Of a stretch of 64,000 nucleotides of DNA, positions 51,112 to 60,146 are shown piece by piece (the stretch's first letter is position 1; each line of letters opens with the position of its first letter). The position numbers and the translations under genes were made by a program. The DNA comes from Cytobacillus solani (GTDB lineage: Bacteria > Bacillota > Bacilli > Bacillales > Cytobacillaceae), in the NCBI RefSeq assembly GCF_001420595.1, contig NZ_LJIX01000006.1:1615361-1679360 (forward strand), written 5' to 3'. Below the pieces are notes generated by a model, which did not search any database, was not told where the DNA came from, and saw only the letters and a program-made list of their open reading frames with translations.

Positions 51112-52337
51112 TAAAGAGCATTTGGAATGTAATGTACTTACTTATTATCGAAATTATTTTTGGTGCACTTGTCTTTTTTGCGTTAAATGCTTTAGATGGA
51201 AATAAAGTGTCGCTTCTTTTCTATTTTATTATCATGATCACCAGTTGCCTTGTTTTTCTCTTTTTGCTGGAAATGTTTAAAGAGAGGGGAAAGCTGCTAT
51301 TTTTTGTTCTTTTGTTACCTGCTATGTTAATCGTGTGGCATTCCCTGGGGGTTCCCATCTTTTTTAGCCTTCTCATTAGTTTCTTAGTGTTTTGGCGGAC
51401 AATATCCCATGTGAATGAACAAGATAAACAAAATCAGGGAAAATGGTTATTATTTTCAATTCTCCTTGGGGTATTTATCCTTTTTATGGGGGGAGCGTCT
51501 TCTCCTGCAAACATAGCAGCCATTGGTGGTTTGATGATCACTCAAGTATTATTTATTATCATCGGTGGATTTCTAAGGCGCTGGCTTGATGTAGATACGA
51601 AAATTAAAAACAAAAAGCAATTTTTTCTCCCCTTCTTATCGATTATCTTATTTATAGGGACAGCCGGATTACTTATTACCGTTGGGAGAAATGTATTTAA
51701 AGCACTATTTTTTTCAGTGCTAAATCTAGGAGTTTATATCATTACGTTCATTGCAAAGCCTTTTTTTAACTGGGCGGAATCACAGGACTGGTCGAAAAAG
51801 ATTGCCGAGCTGATAGACAGCGAAGAACAAGAAGCATCAGAAGAAACACCTATTGAGCTGGATGAACTAGGGCAGAATGCTTTTCTAGATCCTACAGTTA
51901 TTGCAACCATTCTTTTTATTGCTATCCTTCTATTCTTCTTTTTCTATATTTATAAAAGGAATAGGAAGAAAATAAACGAGGGTGACATGGGTCCAGTTGC
52001 TGGTTTTTTTACTGAGAGTTCTTTTATGAAAGACAGGACAGGTATTTTTCAAAATAGGAAGAGAATCCCGCCGACAGATTCGATTCGTAAAGAAATATTT
52101 GCTCTTGAACGTTTTGCTAAAAAGCTGAATTTAGGAAGGCAATCATATGAATCACTATCGGAATGGATGAATCGAGTCGGAATGCTTGATACGAGTGACA
52201 TCATTTCTGTTTATGAAAAAGTGAGGTATGGTGGTTTTCATTATACAAAGCAGGAAGAAACACACTTTCTCAAGAGAATCGAAGAGAAGAAACGCGAGTT
52301 AAAAGAAATTAGAAAAACCTCTAAGAAACCTATATAA
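51108..52337 (+). CDS. Multipass membrane protein with cytoplasmic tail, third gene of the MoxR operon
   Basis: 409 residues. Seven or so membrane helices in residues 1-225, an acidic linker, one further helix (about 262-282) and a basic C-terminal domain with the DUF4129-like pattern SYESLSEWMNRVGMLDTSDIISVYEKVRYGG. In B. subtilis the third gene (yebA) codes for a longer transglutaminase-domain protein; the catalytic Cys-His-Asp part is absent here. Probably a membrane partner of the MoxR-DUF58 pair. Confidence 0.75.
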   Translation: MIKSIWNVMYLLIIEIIFGALVFFALNALDGNKVSLLFYFIIMITSCLVFLFLLEMFKERGKLLFFVLLLPAMLIVWHSLGVPIFFSLLISFLVFWRTISHVNEQDKQNQGKWLLFSILLGVFILFMGGASSPANIAAIGGLMITQVLFIIIGGFLRRWLDVDTKIKNKKQFFLPFLSIILFIGTAGLLITVGRNVFKALFFSVLNLGVYIITFIAKPFFNWAESQDWSKKIAELIDSEEQEASEETPIELDELGQNAFLDPTVIATILFIAILLFFFFYIYKRNRKKINEGDMGPVAGFFTESSFMKDRTGIFQNRKRIPPTDSIRKEIFALERFAKKLNLGRQSYESLSEWMNRVGMLDTSDIISVYEKVRYGGFHYTKQEETHFLKRIEEKKRELKEIRKTSKKPI

Positions 52338-52410
52338 ACATAGGAAGTGTATTACGTGTGAGATTTTTTATACATGAAATAACAATCATTGGAAAAAATA
52401 ATACGTGAAG

Positions 52411-52442
52411 TATGGATATATGTGTACATACACGTATCCATA
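52411..52442 (+). promoter_or_regulatory. Inverted repeat before ptsH
   Basis: TATGGATA (52411-52418) pairs with TATCCATA (52435-52442), and inside GTGTA (52422-52426) pairs with TACAC (52429-52433). It ends 25 nt before the ptsH ATG. It may be an operator or an RNA hairpin near the ribosome binding site; there is no T run, so a terminator is less likely. Confidence 0.5.
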
Positions 52443-52467
52443 AAGAAGAAAAGGAGTTTGATCGAAA

Positions 52468-52734
52468 ATGGTTGAAAAACAATTTACTGTAACAGCAGAT
52501 ACTGGTATTCATGCTCGTCCAGCAACATTATTAGTACAGACAGCAAGTAAGTTTAATGCTGATATACATTTAGAATATAAAGGGAAAACTGTTAATTTAA
52601 AATCAATAATGGGTGTTATGTCTCTCGGTATCGGTCAAGGTGGAGAAATCAAGATTTCTGCTGATGGCAGTGATGAGCAGGAGGCGATTGCCGGCATAGA
52701 AGAAACATTGAAAAAAGAAGGATTGGCAGAATAA
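52468..52734 (+). CDS. ptsH: Phosphocarrier protein HPr
   Basis: 88 residues. The catalytic His15 is in TGIHARPA and the regulatory Ser46 in [11 protein letters not shown]. HPr carries phosphate from enzyme I to sugar-specific EIIA proteins; phosphorylation at Ser46 by HPr kinase makes it the corepressor of CcpA. It is the first gene of ptsHI, sharing a base with ptsI (ATAATG). ptsG and glcT, which precede ptsHI in B. subtilis, are not present here. Confidence 0.97.
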   Translation: MVEKQFTVTADTGIHARPATLLVQTASKFNADIHLEYKGKTVNLKSIMGVMSLGIGQGGEIKISADGSDEQEAIAGIEETLKKEGLAE

Positions 52735-54440
52735 TGAGCTTCTTAAATGGAATAGCTGCTTCAAGTGGAATTGCCATTGCAAAAGCCTATCGATTAGTCG
52801 AACCGGATCTGTCTTTTGAGAAAAAAAACATTAAAGATTCTACAGAGGAAATTGCACGCTTTCAATCAGCTCTATCAGCTTCTAAAAGTGAACTGGAAGT
52901 TATCCGTGATAATGCACTTAAAAAACTAGGTGCAGATAAAGCTGCAATTTTTGACGCACATTTACTCGTATTGAGTGACCCAGAGCTTATACATCCAATT
53001 GAAGATAAAATAAAAAATGAGCAAGTAAGTGCTGAGTATGCGTTAAAAGAAACGGCAGATATGTTTGTGATGATGTTTGAACAAATGGAAAATGAATACA
53101 TGAAGGAACGGGCGGCAGATATTCGTGATGTAACAAAGAGGGTGCTTTCTCATTTACTTGGTGTTCAAATAGTTAATCCAAGTTTGATCGCAGAGGAGGT
53201 TATCATCATTGCTGAAGATCTAACGCCATCTGATACAGCTCAGTTAAATAGACAATTTGTCAAAGGATTTGCTACCGATATAGGAGGAAGAACATCTCAC
53301 TCAGCTATTATGGCACGTTCTTTAGAAATCCCTGCTGTAGTAGGTACGAAGGAATCTACAAAAGTCATTCAAAATGGGGACTTACTTATAGTAGATGGAT
53401 TAAAAGGGCTTGTTCATATTAATCCGACACCTGAGGCAGTTGTTGAATATGAGAAAGAATTAAGAAATCATGAGATTCAGAAAACAGAGTGGGCGAAACT
53501 TATTCATGAAAAATCGTTCACGGCTGATCAATCCTTTGTTGAACTTGCCGCCAATATTGGAACGCCTAATGATCTTGAAGGTGTAATTAATAATGGCGGG
53601 GAGGGTATCGGACTTTATCGAACTGAATTTTTATATATGGGGAGAAGTCAGCTGCCGACGGAAGAAGAACAGTTTGAGTCGTATAAGTCAGTATTAGAAG
53701 GGATGTCCGGAAAACCTGTAGTTGTTCGAACACTTGATATTGGCGGAGACAAAAAACTGCCTTACTTAAACCTTCCTGAAGAACTGAATCCTTTCTTAGG
53801 TTTTCGTGCTATTCGTTTATGCTTGGAGCAGCAGGACATGTTCCGTACCCAATTGCGAGCATTGCTACGAGCAAGTTCATATGGCAATTTAAAAATTATG
53901 TTTCCGATGATTGCAACCCTTGAAGAATTTCGTGAAGGAAAATCCATTTTAGAAGAAGAGAAGCAGAAGTTAGTAAGTGAAGGGGAGAAGGTCAGTGATC
54001 ATATTGAGGTTGGCATTATGGTTGAAATTCCCTCAACTGCTGTATTAGCCGACCAATTTGCAAAGGAAGTTGACTTCTTTAGCATTGGAACGAATGATTT
54101 AATTCAATATACAATGGCTGCTGATCGGATGAATGAAAGGGTCTCCTATTTATATCAGCCATACAATCCGTCAATATTGCGTTTAATTAAAATGGTTATT
54201 GATGCTGCTCATCAGGAAGGAAAATGGGCTGGTATGTGTGGGGAGATGGCTGGTGATGAAATGGCTATCCCGTTGTTATTAGGACTCGGACTAGATGAGT
54301 TTTCAATGAGCGCTACTTCCATATTAAAGGCACGTTCGCAAATTCGGAATCTAAATAAAAAAGAGATGGAAAAGCTTGCTGCAGATGCTTTAAAAATGAA
54401 AACAGCTGATGAGGTTTTACGTGCTGTGAAAAAAATTTAA
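52734..54440 (+). CDS. ptsI: Phosphoenolpyruvate-protein phosphotransferase (enzyme I)
   Basis: 568 residues. The active histidine lies in [13 protein letters not shown] (His189). PEP-binding segments are [27 protein letters not shown] and [18 protein letters not shown]. It starts the PTS by moving phosphate from PEP to HPr. Length and motif order match Bacillus enzyme I. Confidence 0.97.
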   Translation: MSFLNGIAASSGIAIAKAYRLVEPDLSFEKKNIKDSTEEIARFQSALSASKSELEVIRDNALKKLGADKAAIFDAHLLVLSDPELIHPIEDKIKNEQVSAEYALKETADMFVMMFEQMENEYMKERAADIRDVTKRVLSHLLGVQIVNPSLIAEEVIIIAEDLTPSDTAQLNRQFVKGFATDIGGRTSHSAIMARSLEIPAVVGTKESTKVIQNGDLLIVDGLKGLVHINPTPEAVVEYEKELRNHEIQKTEWAKLIHEKSFTADQSFVELAANIGTPNDLEGVINNGGEGIGLYRTEFLYMGRSQLPTEEEQFESYKSVLEGMSGKPVVVRTLDIGGDKKLPYLNLPEELNPFLGFRAIRLCLEQQDMFRTQLRALLRASSYGNLKIMFPMIATLEEFREGKSILEEEKQKLVSEGEKVSDHIEVGIMVEIPSTAVLADQFAKEVDFFSIGTNDLIQYTMAADRMNERVSYLYQPYNPSILRLIKMVIDAAHQEGKWAGMCGEMAGDEMAIPLLLGLGLDEFSMSATSILKARSQIRNLNKKEMEKLAADALKMKTADEVLRAVKKI

Positions 54441-54542
54441 TAATTAGTTTATTTTTAGGTTTAATGATTTAAAAAACCGGGTATTGATTAAATAAGCACT
54501 TATATTGAACATGTAAGCTGCTCTAACAATTTCCCCCTTTTT

Positions 54543-54575
54543 AAACTGACTCATAAAAGTCAGTTTATTTTTTTG
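54543..54575 (+). terminator. Terminator of ptsHI
   Basis: AAACTGACT (54543-54551) pairs with AGTCAGTTT (54558-54566), followed by ATTTTTTT. Confidence 0.88.
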
Positions 54576-54634
54576 TGATTTTCAGGTTTATCTATCATCT
54601 GAAAAGGAAAAGGTAGGAAAAAGGAGGAGAATAC

Positions 54635-55099
54635 ATGAGCAGAAAAGCGGTTCGCTATCTTCAATTGATCTTCATCTCATTTTCGCTTGCGATTACGGGC
54701 TGTTCAATTAGCAGTCAGGATTCGATTGTAAATAGTCATGCAGAAGCTTTTTTGACTAAAAATAATGAACTGCAATTTCGGTTTAAGATTAATGAAAAAA
54801 TTTTAAATGGCAAAGAAGTTTACAAAGTAAAGGTTTCGATTCATAATGACCGACTTGCATCAGCATTAGGCATGAGCGAAATCGTGTATGGTGCAAGTGC
54901 TAACTTAAAGGGTGAGTACATCGAAGTCGATAATAAAAATAATTTTATCTTTATGCCCCCTATTCCTTTAATAAAGGATTTGCATGTTTATGAAATTGAA
55001 GAGATGATAATCAGTAAAGATGCGGTGTCAGTGGAGGTATATAATGATGAGGAAGTTTTCGCAAAGGCTTTTTTAACAAATTTTTCTTCACAGTTGTAG
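54635..55099 (+). CDS. Lipoprotein, unknown
   Basis: 154 residues. Signal peptide with lipobox SLAITGC, then a beta-rich soluble domain (FRFKINEKILNGKEVYKVKVSIHND, given as parts of one strand run) of about 125 residues. AAGGAGGAG precedes the ATG. I do not recognise a family; the domain resembles Ig-like extracytoplasmic units. Single gene between two terminators. Confidence 0.75.
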   Translation: MSRKAVRYLQLIFISFSLAITGCSISSQDSIVNSHAEAFLTKNNELQFRFKINEKILNGKEVYKVKVSIHNDRLASALGMSEIVYGASANLKGEYIEVDNKNNFIFMPPIPLIKDLHVYEIEEMIISKDAVSVEVYNDEEVFAKAFLTNFSSQL

Positions 55100-55153
55100 T
55101 GTTTAATTCAATACATAAGGAAATACTAAAAAAGCGCATGAAATATGGAGAAG

Positions 55154-55181
55154 GACTAGGCTGCTTGCCTAGTCTTTTTTT
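55154..55181 (+). terminator. Terminator of the lipoprotein gene
   Basis: GACTAGGC (55154-55161) pairs with GCCTAGTC (55167-55174), then TTTTTTT. Confidence 0.92.
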
Positions 55182-55286
55182 GATGCAACAGTCATTCGAT
55201 TTAAATGTGAAACAATGCTAGAATTAAAGAGAAAGTTCAGATATTTACAAAGAAAATCAGTTTACCGTTTGAAAAGGGGAATCTTT

Positions 55287-56165
55287 ATGCTACAAATTGA
55301 AAATACAATTATTGGTTTCGTTGGCACTGGGGTAATGGGAAAGAGTATGGCAGGTCACCTGCTAAATGCGGGATTTCCATTAGTTGTTTATTCCCGGACG
55401 AAAGACAAGGCAGAGGAATTGCTTGCTAAAGGGGCTACGTGGGCAGCATCTCCAAAAGAGGTAGCTGAAAAGGCGAATATTATTATTACAATTGTTGGAT
55501 ATCCTGCTGATGTGGAAGAAGTGTATTTAGGGGAAAATGGCATTATCCCTAATGGAAAGGAAAATACTTATGTAATTGATATGACGACCTCCACTCCTAC
55601 ACTTGCGAGTAAAATATATACTGAAGCGAAAAAGAAAGGAATATTCGCATTAGATGCACCAGTTTCGGGCGGGGATATTGGTGCAAAAGAAGGAAAGCTC
55701 TCTATTATGGTCGGCGGAGATAAAGAGGTCTTTCTTGCAATGGAGCCAGTATTTAAACACTTAGGTACAAATATTGTTTATCAAGGCAAGGCAGGTTCCG
55801 GACAGCATACAAAAATGTGTAACCAAATTGCGATTGCTTCTAATATGATCGGTGTTTGTGAAGCTGTTGTATATGCGGAAAAAGCAGGCCTGAATCCTGA
55901 CACCGTTCTTAAGAGTATTTCAACAGGTGCTGCTGGGAGCTGGTCTTTATCGAATTTAGCACCGAGAATGATAAACGGGAATTTTGACCCAGGTTTTTAT
56001 ATTAAACATTTTATTAAAGATATGAATATCGCCCTGCAAGAAGCTGATGCAATGGGCTTGGAAACTCCTGGACTCGCTCTGGCGAAAAAAATGTACTCAG
56101 AGCTTGCTGAAATAGGGGAGGAAAATAGCGGAACACAAGCATTGTATAAATATTGGGATCGATAA
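55287..56165 (+). CDS. ykwC: Beta-hydroxyacid dehydrogenase YkwC
   Basis: 292 residues from the ATG at 55287 after AAAAGGGGA; the in-frame ATG at 55215 gives a basic extension without ribosome binding site. The Rossmann motif is IGFVGTGVMGKSMAGHLL, the substrate segment DAPVSGGDIGAKEGKLSIMVGG, and the catalytic lysine region GSGQHTKMCNQIAIA. The family oxidises 3-hydroxyisobutyrate-like substrates with NAD(P); the substrate of YkwC is not established. In B. subtilis ykwC also follows ptsHI at short distance. Confidence 0.92.
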   Translation: MLQIENTIIGFVGTGVMGKSMAGHLLNAGFPLVVYSRTKDKAEELLAKGATWAASPKEVAEKANIIITIVGYPADVEEVYLGENGIIPNGKENTYVIDMTTSTPTLASKIYTEAKKKGIFALDAPVSGGDIGAKEGKLSIMVGGDKEVFLAMEPVFKHLGTNIVYQGKAGSGQHTKMCNQIAIASNMIGVCEAVVYAEKAGLNPDTVLKSISTGAAGSWSLSNLAPRMINGNFDPGFYIKHFIKDMNIALQEADAMGLETPGLALAKKMYSELAEIGEENSGTQALYKYWDR

Positions 56166-56223
56166 GGAATAATCATCCCCCTATTCAACAATAATATAAA
56201 TGATTATTACAAAAGGGGGATTT

Positions 56224-56406
56224 ATGATGGCAAAAAAGTCAAAAAAAGATGATCCTAAGCAAAAAAATAAAAAAGGCTTTGACTCAGCTGTACTGGATAC
56301 AGAATTCTCACATGAATTCGGAAGTGCAGCAGCAAATAAAATGCATAAAGAGAAAGCAAAGAAAGAAAAAGCTTCAAAAAATAATGGCAAATATGAAGGA
56401 CAATAA
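56224..56406 (+). CDS. Small charged protein, unknown
   Basis: 60 residues from the ATG at 56224 (AAAAGGGGG upstream; ATG 56227 is also possible). It has a lysine-rich start (AKKSKKDDPKQKNKKG), a short central motif LDTEFSHEFGSAAANKMH and a lysine-rich end. Small charged proteins with a central 'EFS.E' motif occur in spore formers, but I cannot name this one. Confidence 0.6.
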   Translation: MMAKKSKKDDPKQKNKKGFDSAVLDTEFSHEFGSAAANKMHKEKAKKEKASKNNGKYEGQ

Positions 56407-56435
56407 AAATGGTGAGCGAATGGCTCACCATTTTT
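56405..56435. terminator. Terminator after the small charged protein gene
   Basis: AAAAATGGTGAGC pairs with GCTCACCATTTTT around a GAATG loop. Confidence 0.88.
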
Positions 56436-56485
56436 ATTATTTGATTTCTCATTGTGAATATAGGAAAAAGTATATATAGTAAAAC

Positions 56486-56523
56486 TTAACACTTCCAATA
56501 AAATGGTATAATAGTAGTGTTAA
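56486..56523 (+). promoter_or_regulatory. Promoter region flanked by an inverted repeat, upstream of the RDD gene
   Basis: A -10 TATAAT (56507-56512) lies inside a perfect 8-bp inverted pair TTAACACT (56486-56493) / AGTGTTAA (56516-56523). TTAACA may serve as -35 although the spacing is 15 nt. The arrangement would suit an operator that overlaps the promoter. Confidence 0.45.
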
Positions 56524-56634
56524 TAAATTAGAAATGTTGAGTATAATAAAGGGAGCTATAAAGATAGTTAATATGGTTCAGCCCTTTTCCATTCTTTATC
56601 AGCTTATTTTATATTTGTTTTTGGAGGTTATGCA

Positions 56635-57162
56635 GTGGAAACAATCTTAGAAAAACAGCCATATGAAGAAAGAAAGGAGTACGGTGGGTTCTGGATTCGG
56701 TTTGCAGCTTATTTAATTGATGCAATCATTGTTGGGATTCCTCTTGGAATTATTTCAGTCATTATTTATATGCTATTTATTCTTCCAACAGGTGCATTGG
56801 AATTGTATGCAGATCCAGCATATTACAATCAAGACATATCGGATGAACAGGCATTATTATTTTTAGGGTCTTATCTTGGCGCAACTGTCGTTACGATCTT
56901 GCTTTGTTGGATTGTAGCTATTGCATATTTTGCTGGATTACATGCATCTAAGTGGCAGGCGACAATCGGAAAAAAGCTTCTTGGTTTAAAAGTAACAGAC
57001 CTGCATGGAAATCGAATATCTTTCTGGAGATCCTTAGGTCGATATCTAGCCCTTTCCTTTTTATCTGGGATCTTTTGTATCGGATTTATTATTGCTGCTT
57101 TCACAGAAAAGAAACAGTCTCTTCACGATTTAATTGCAAGTACGATCGTAATAAAAGGATAA
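56635..57162 (+). CDS. RDD family membrane protein
   Basis: 175 residues, GTG start after TTGGAGGT. Three membrane helices (about 25-50, 80-105, 138-158). The RDD pattern is visible: Arg/Asp in IRFAAYLIDAIIVG, then TIGKKLLGLKVTDLHGN and the C-terminal LHDLIASTIVI. Proposed roles include sodium/lithium antiport; the role here is unknown. Single gene. Confidence 0.85.
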   Translation: METILEKQPYEERKEYGGFWIRFAAYLIDAIIVGIPLGIISVIIYMLFILPTGALELYADPAYYNQDISDEQALLFLGSYLGATVVTILLCWIVAIAYFAGLHASKWQATIGKKLLGLKVTDLHGNRISFWRSLGRYLALSFLSGIFCIGFIIAAFTEKKQSLHDLIASTIVIKG

Positions 57163-57188
57163 TTCATTTGTTAAATTAATCCATTTGG

Positions 57189-57222
57189 AAATGCTGCGCT
57201 GATTATTACAGTGCAGCATTTT
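57189..57222 (+). terminator. Terminator of the RDD gene
   Basis: AAATGCTGC and GCAGCATTT pair, with an inner CTG/CAG stem, followed by TTTCATTTTT. Confidence 0.85.
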
Positions 57223-57348
57223 CATTTTTCTAGTAAAAGTGAAAGAAAACAATCTTAATCATATAAAAATTTTTTATCAAAAATAATTTTTCGTGATATA
57301 GTAGTAGGTATAACTGACCATTACATACATAGGAAGGGCGAAATAGAA

Positions 57349-58254
57349 GTGGATCCTAAAAAAGGAATTTTATTAGAAAGCGGTACAAATGAATTAGAAA
57401 TAGTAGAGTTTGGAATTGGGAAAAATAAGTTTGGTATAAATGTAATAAAGGTAAAAGAAATTATAAATCCTGTTTCTATCATTCAAGTGCCTCATGCACA
57501 CAAAAATGTTGAGGGAATTATTGAACTGCGTGGGGAGGTACTTCCAGTAGTCAATGTGGCAAATGCGTTAGGGTTCCCTTCATCAGAAAGTCCTGAGCAG
57601 GATAAATTTATTGTTGCTGAGTTCAATAAGCAGAAAATAGTTTTTCATGTACACAGTGTAACCCAAATCCATCGTATTTCATGGGGGCAAATCGAAAAGC
57701 CGTCGGAAATGTACCAAGGCCCAGATAGTCAAATTATCGGTGTCATTAAGCTAAACGGTGAAATGATCCTTCTGCTTGACTTCGAAAAGATTGTTGTGGA
57801 AATTAATCCGGAAACAGGTATTAATGTTCAGCAAGTACAAAAGCTTGGAAAGCGTGAAAGATCGAATAAACGACTTATTGTCGCAGAGGATTCTCCATTG
57901 CTGAGAAAATTATTACACGATACATTAAGAGAAGCTGGTTTTCAATACATTGAGTTTTTTGAGAATGGACAGGATGCACTCCATTATTTAGAAAATTTAG
58001 TACAATCCGGGAAGAATATTACTGATGAAGTACAGTTAATTATTACAGATATTGAGATGCCACAAATGGATGGTCACCATCTAACGAAACGAATCAAGGA
58101 TAATTCTTCATTATCTAAGGTCCCTGTCATTATTTTTTCTTCCTTAATTACAGATGATCTTCGTCATAAAGGGCAAATGGTTGGAGCTGACGCACAAGTC
58201 AGCAAACCAGAAATTGCGGAGCTTGTATTATTAATTGATCAAATCGCACTTTAA
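57349..58254 (+). CDS. cheV: Chemotaxis coupling protein CheV
   Basis: 301 residues, GTG start after AGGAAGGG. Residues 15-160 are a CheW-like domain (FGINVIKVKEIINPVSI; GIIELRGEVLPVVNV). Residues 175-300 are a receiver domain with the phosphorylation site Asp234 in TDIEMPQMDG and the acidic pocket VAEDSPLLRK. CheV couples receptors to CheA and takes part in adaptation. Position before ykyB is as in B. subtilis. Confidence 0.95.
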   Translation: MDPKKGILLESGTNELEIVEFGIGKNKFGINVIKVKEIINPVSIIQVPHAHKNVEGIIELRGEVLPVVNVANALGFPSSESPEQDKFIVAEFNKQKIVFHVHSVTQIHRISWGQIEKPSEMYQGPDSQIIGVIKLNGEMILLLDFEKIVVEINPETGINVQQVQKLGKRERSNKRLIVAEDSPLLRKLLHDTLREAGFQYIEFFENGQDALHYLENLVQSGKNITDEVQLIITDIEMPQMDGHHLTKRIKDNSSLSKVPVIIFSSLITDDLRHKGQMVGADAQVSKPEIAELVLLIDQIAL

Positions 58255-58260
58255 ATATAT

Positions 58261-58300
58261 AAACGCTAGGAAGTTGTTAAAGCTTCCTAGCGTTTTTTAT
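58261..58300. terminator. Terminator between cheV and ykyB
   Basis: AAACGCTAGGAAG (58261-58273) pairs perfectly with CTTCCTAGCGTTT (58283-58295), T run after it. Confidence 0.92.
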
Positions 58301-58313
58301 ATTGTTCAATTAA

Positions 58314-58781
58314 TTAAAAGTAGCTCTCACCTAGCTTTTTGAAAACAGGTTTTTCATATGGACGTTTATTATTTTTATGGAAATCACTATTTTCTTTTAG
58401 ACCAGTGTAGGTCATCAATAATTTTTTCCCTTGGGTTAGTGATAGGGAAGACCTCGGATTTCTTACATATTCATTTAACTTTCCTAAATGCGGCAATTGC
58501 TCAAAGTCCATTTTTGTAGGGGGTAAATGAAATGAATAATTCCCACATTCAACAAGGACATCTGATTGCTGCTGGCTATATTTTGGGTTACTAGAAAAAT
58601 GAAGGCCAATCTTTTTGGCTTTTCCTTCTCTAATTAACTTCAATAATGCCTCTTGCTTAAGTTTGTACAAAAATTTTGGATTAGGTGCCGTTTTTGCATG
58701 GCGGTTAACGGTGAAGATTGCTTGAGAGAGGTTTTCTACCGTTGGGCGCAGATGGGGGTGTTCATTGTTATCGGCTTTCAA
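58314..58781 (-). CDS. ykyB: YkyB family protein
   Basis: 155 residues, soluble. The start of the family domain LSQAIFTVNRHAKTAPNPKFLY and the segment IGLHFSSNPKYSQQQSDVLVECG are typical of YkyB (PF14177), which is widespread in Bacillaceae and of unknown function. It converges on cheV as in B. subtilis. AAGGAGC is upstream of the ATG. Confidence 0.9.
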   Translation of the reverse strand: MKADNNEHPHLRPTVENLSQAIFTVNRHAKTAPNPKFLYKLKQEALLKLIREGKAKKIGLHFSSNPKYSQQQSDVLVECGNYSFHLPPTKMDFEQLPHLGKLNEYVRNPRSSLSLTQGKKLLMTYTGLKENSDFHKNNKRPYEKPVFKKLGESYF

Positions 58782-58808
58782 TATGAAAAGCTCCTTTCCG
58801 AAAATTAC

Positions 58809-58832
58809 AGGGGTATAACATATTATACCCCT
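58809..58832 (-). terminator. Hairpin between the MFS gene and ykyB
   Basis: AGGGGTATAA (58809-58818) pairs perfectly with TTATACCCCT (58823-58832) across CATA; on the minus strand it is followed by GTAATTTT. It likely ends the padR-MFS transcript. Confidence 0.65.
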
Positions 58833-58865
58833 ATTTACCTAGTAAAGAAAATAGGAAAAGTAAGT

Positions 58866-60143
58866 TTAACCAGATATTTTCTTTACAGATACAGAAGGTT
58901 TTTCAATTGAAGTACTCCTTATTTTTTTTAGTAAGAATAGGAGTACAAAACTTCCTAACAAACAAGTGGAAATACCTGCACTGATCATTACAGCTGCTAC
59001 ACTTGCCAATTTTGCAAGTAATGCTCCTACTGCTGGTGCAATTAGCATAGAGAAAGTTTGAATAGACATGGCTGCAGCAGAAACTCTTCCCATCATTTGT
59101 TTTGGAGTTTCCGATTGTAGTACATAGCCATAAGGAACGGCTTCCCCAGAACCAAGCAGTCCTAGTAAAAATGCGCCACCTACCCACATGAATAATGGCA
59201 AATCTAATATACCCATGCTTCCGAAGCCAATAGCAATAATTAAGGTCCCGCTAAAGACAGAGGTGCCAGACATTAGATGGATGGGCTTTTCCTTCCAATT
59301 GGTCCAGTATCCTAATAGTACAGATCCAACGACACTTCCAAGTCCAACTCCGCTAATGAGCAAACCGAAAGTTCCTTCCGAAAATCCTAAGTCTTTTGCG
59401 ATAAAAACAAATAGACCATCATAAAGAAAGATTATGAAAAATGCAGCAGAAGAAAGAATAATAGATACTTTCAGCAAACGTGTTTGCGCAATATGTCTAA
59501 TTCCTTCAGTCAAATCTCTCCAGTAGCTTCCCTTATTTGTTTCTACATTTGGTAATTGCTCTGTGGTTTCATCTAGTTTCGGCATAGTTAATAAGAAGAG
59601 GATGGCAATAAAAAAGCCGATTGCTTCAAATATGAAAGGGCTTTTCACGCCGAATAATGCGATTATCCCTCCGCCAAGTGCCGGGCCAATAATTTTCATT
59701 GTATTAACGGATAATTGACTAAGAGTAACCGCTTCAGGAAGCTCGTCATCTGGCACCGTCATTCGAATGCTGCTTTGCCTTGCTGGATCATAAAGAGCTG
59801 CGACCGTTCCTTTTAAGAATACAAATACTAAGAGAATGTAAAGATTTGGAGAGAAAAAGAGACCGCCTACAAAAAGAATTCTTAATAGCAAGCAGACAAT
59901 CATAATCGGCTTCTTTGGCATACGATCAACAAAGACACTGGCAAAAGGACCAACGATCACCCATGGAAGTCCGATTACTATGATTACTGAAGCAATCGCA
60001 GATGCATCAAGTCCCCAGTTGTAAGCAACGATTACCTGTATGGCAACGAAATCAAGCCAGTTTCCTAGATCTGAAAATACTTGTGCCCCGAACAATGAAC
60101 GAAATGAACGAATTTTAAGTGGCTTAAACATCCCAGCTTTCAT
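58866..60143 (-). CDS. MFS drug-exporter-type protein (MFS_3 group)
   Basis: 425 residues, twelve membrane helices. Segments SLFGAQVFSDLGNWLDFVAIQVIV, ALYDPARQSSIRMTVP and GEAVPYGYVLQSETP match the macrolide-exporter-like MFS_3 group. The PadR gene immediately upstream on the same strand (4 nt gap) is presumably its repressor. In B. subtilis the MFS gene ykuC stands here; whether this is its ortholog is uncertain because ykuC has no padR partner as far as I recall. Confidence 0.85.
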   Translation of the reverse strand: MKAGMFKPLKIRSFRSLFGAQVFSDLGNWLDFVAIQVIVAYNWGLDASAIASVIIVIGLPWVIVGPFASVFVDRMPKKPIMIVCLLLRILFVGGLFFSPNLYILLVFVFLKGTVAALYDPARQSSIRMTVPDDELPEAVTLSQLSVNTMKIIGPALGGGIIALFGVKSPFIFEAIGFFIAILFLLTMPKLDETTEQLPNVETNKGSYWRDLTEGIRHIAQTRLLKVSIILSSAAFFIIFLYDGLFVFIAKDLGFSEGTFGLLISGVGLGSVVGSVLLGYWTNWKEKPIHLMSGTSVFSGTLIIAIGFGSMGILDLPLFMWVGGAFLLGLLGSGEAVPYGYVLQSETPKQMMGRVSAAAMSIQTFSMLIAPAVGALLAKLASVAAVMISAGISTCLLGSFVLLFLLKKIRSTSIEKPSVSVKKISG

Positions 60144-60146
60144 ACA

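Noticed and set aside
52330-52512. Minus-strand 60-codon frame across the ptsH start
   Set aside because: Covers the ptsH regulatory region and ribosome binding site; cysteine-rich random-looking product.
57240-57348. SigD promoter for cheV
   Set aside because: A CGTGATAT-like -10 is visible, but it differs from GCCGATAT in several places and the -35 is not convincing.
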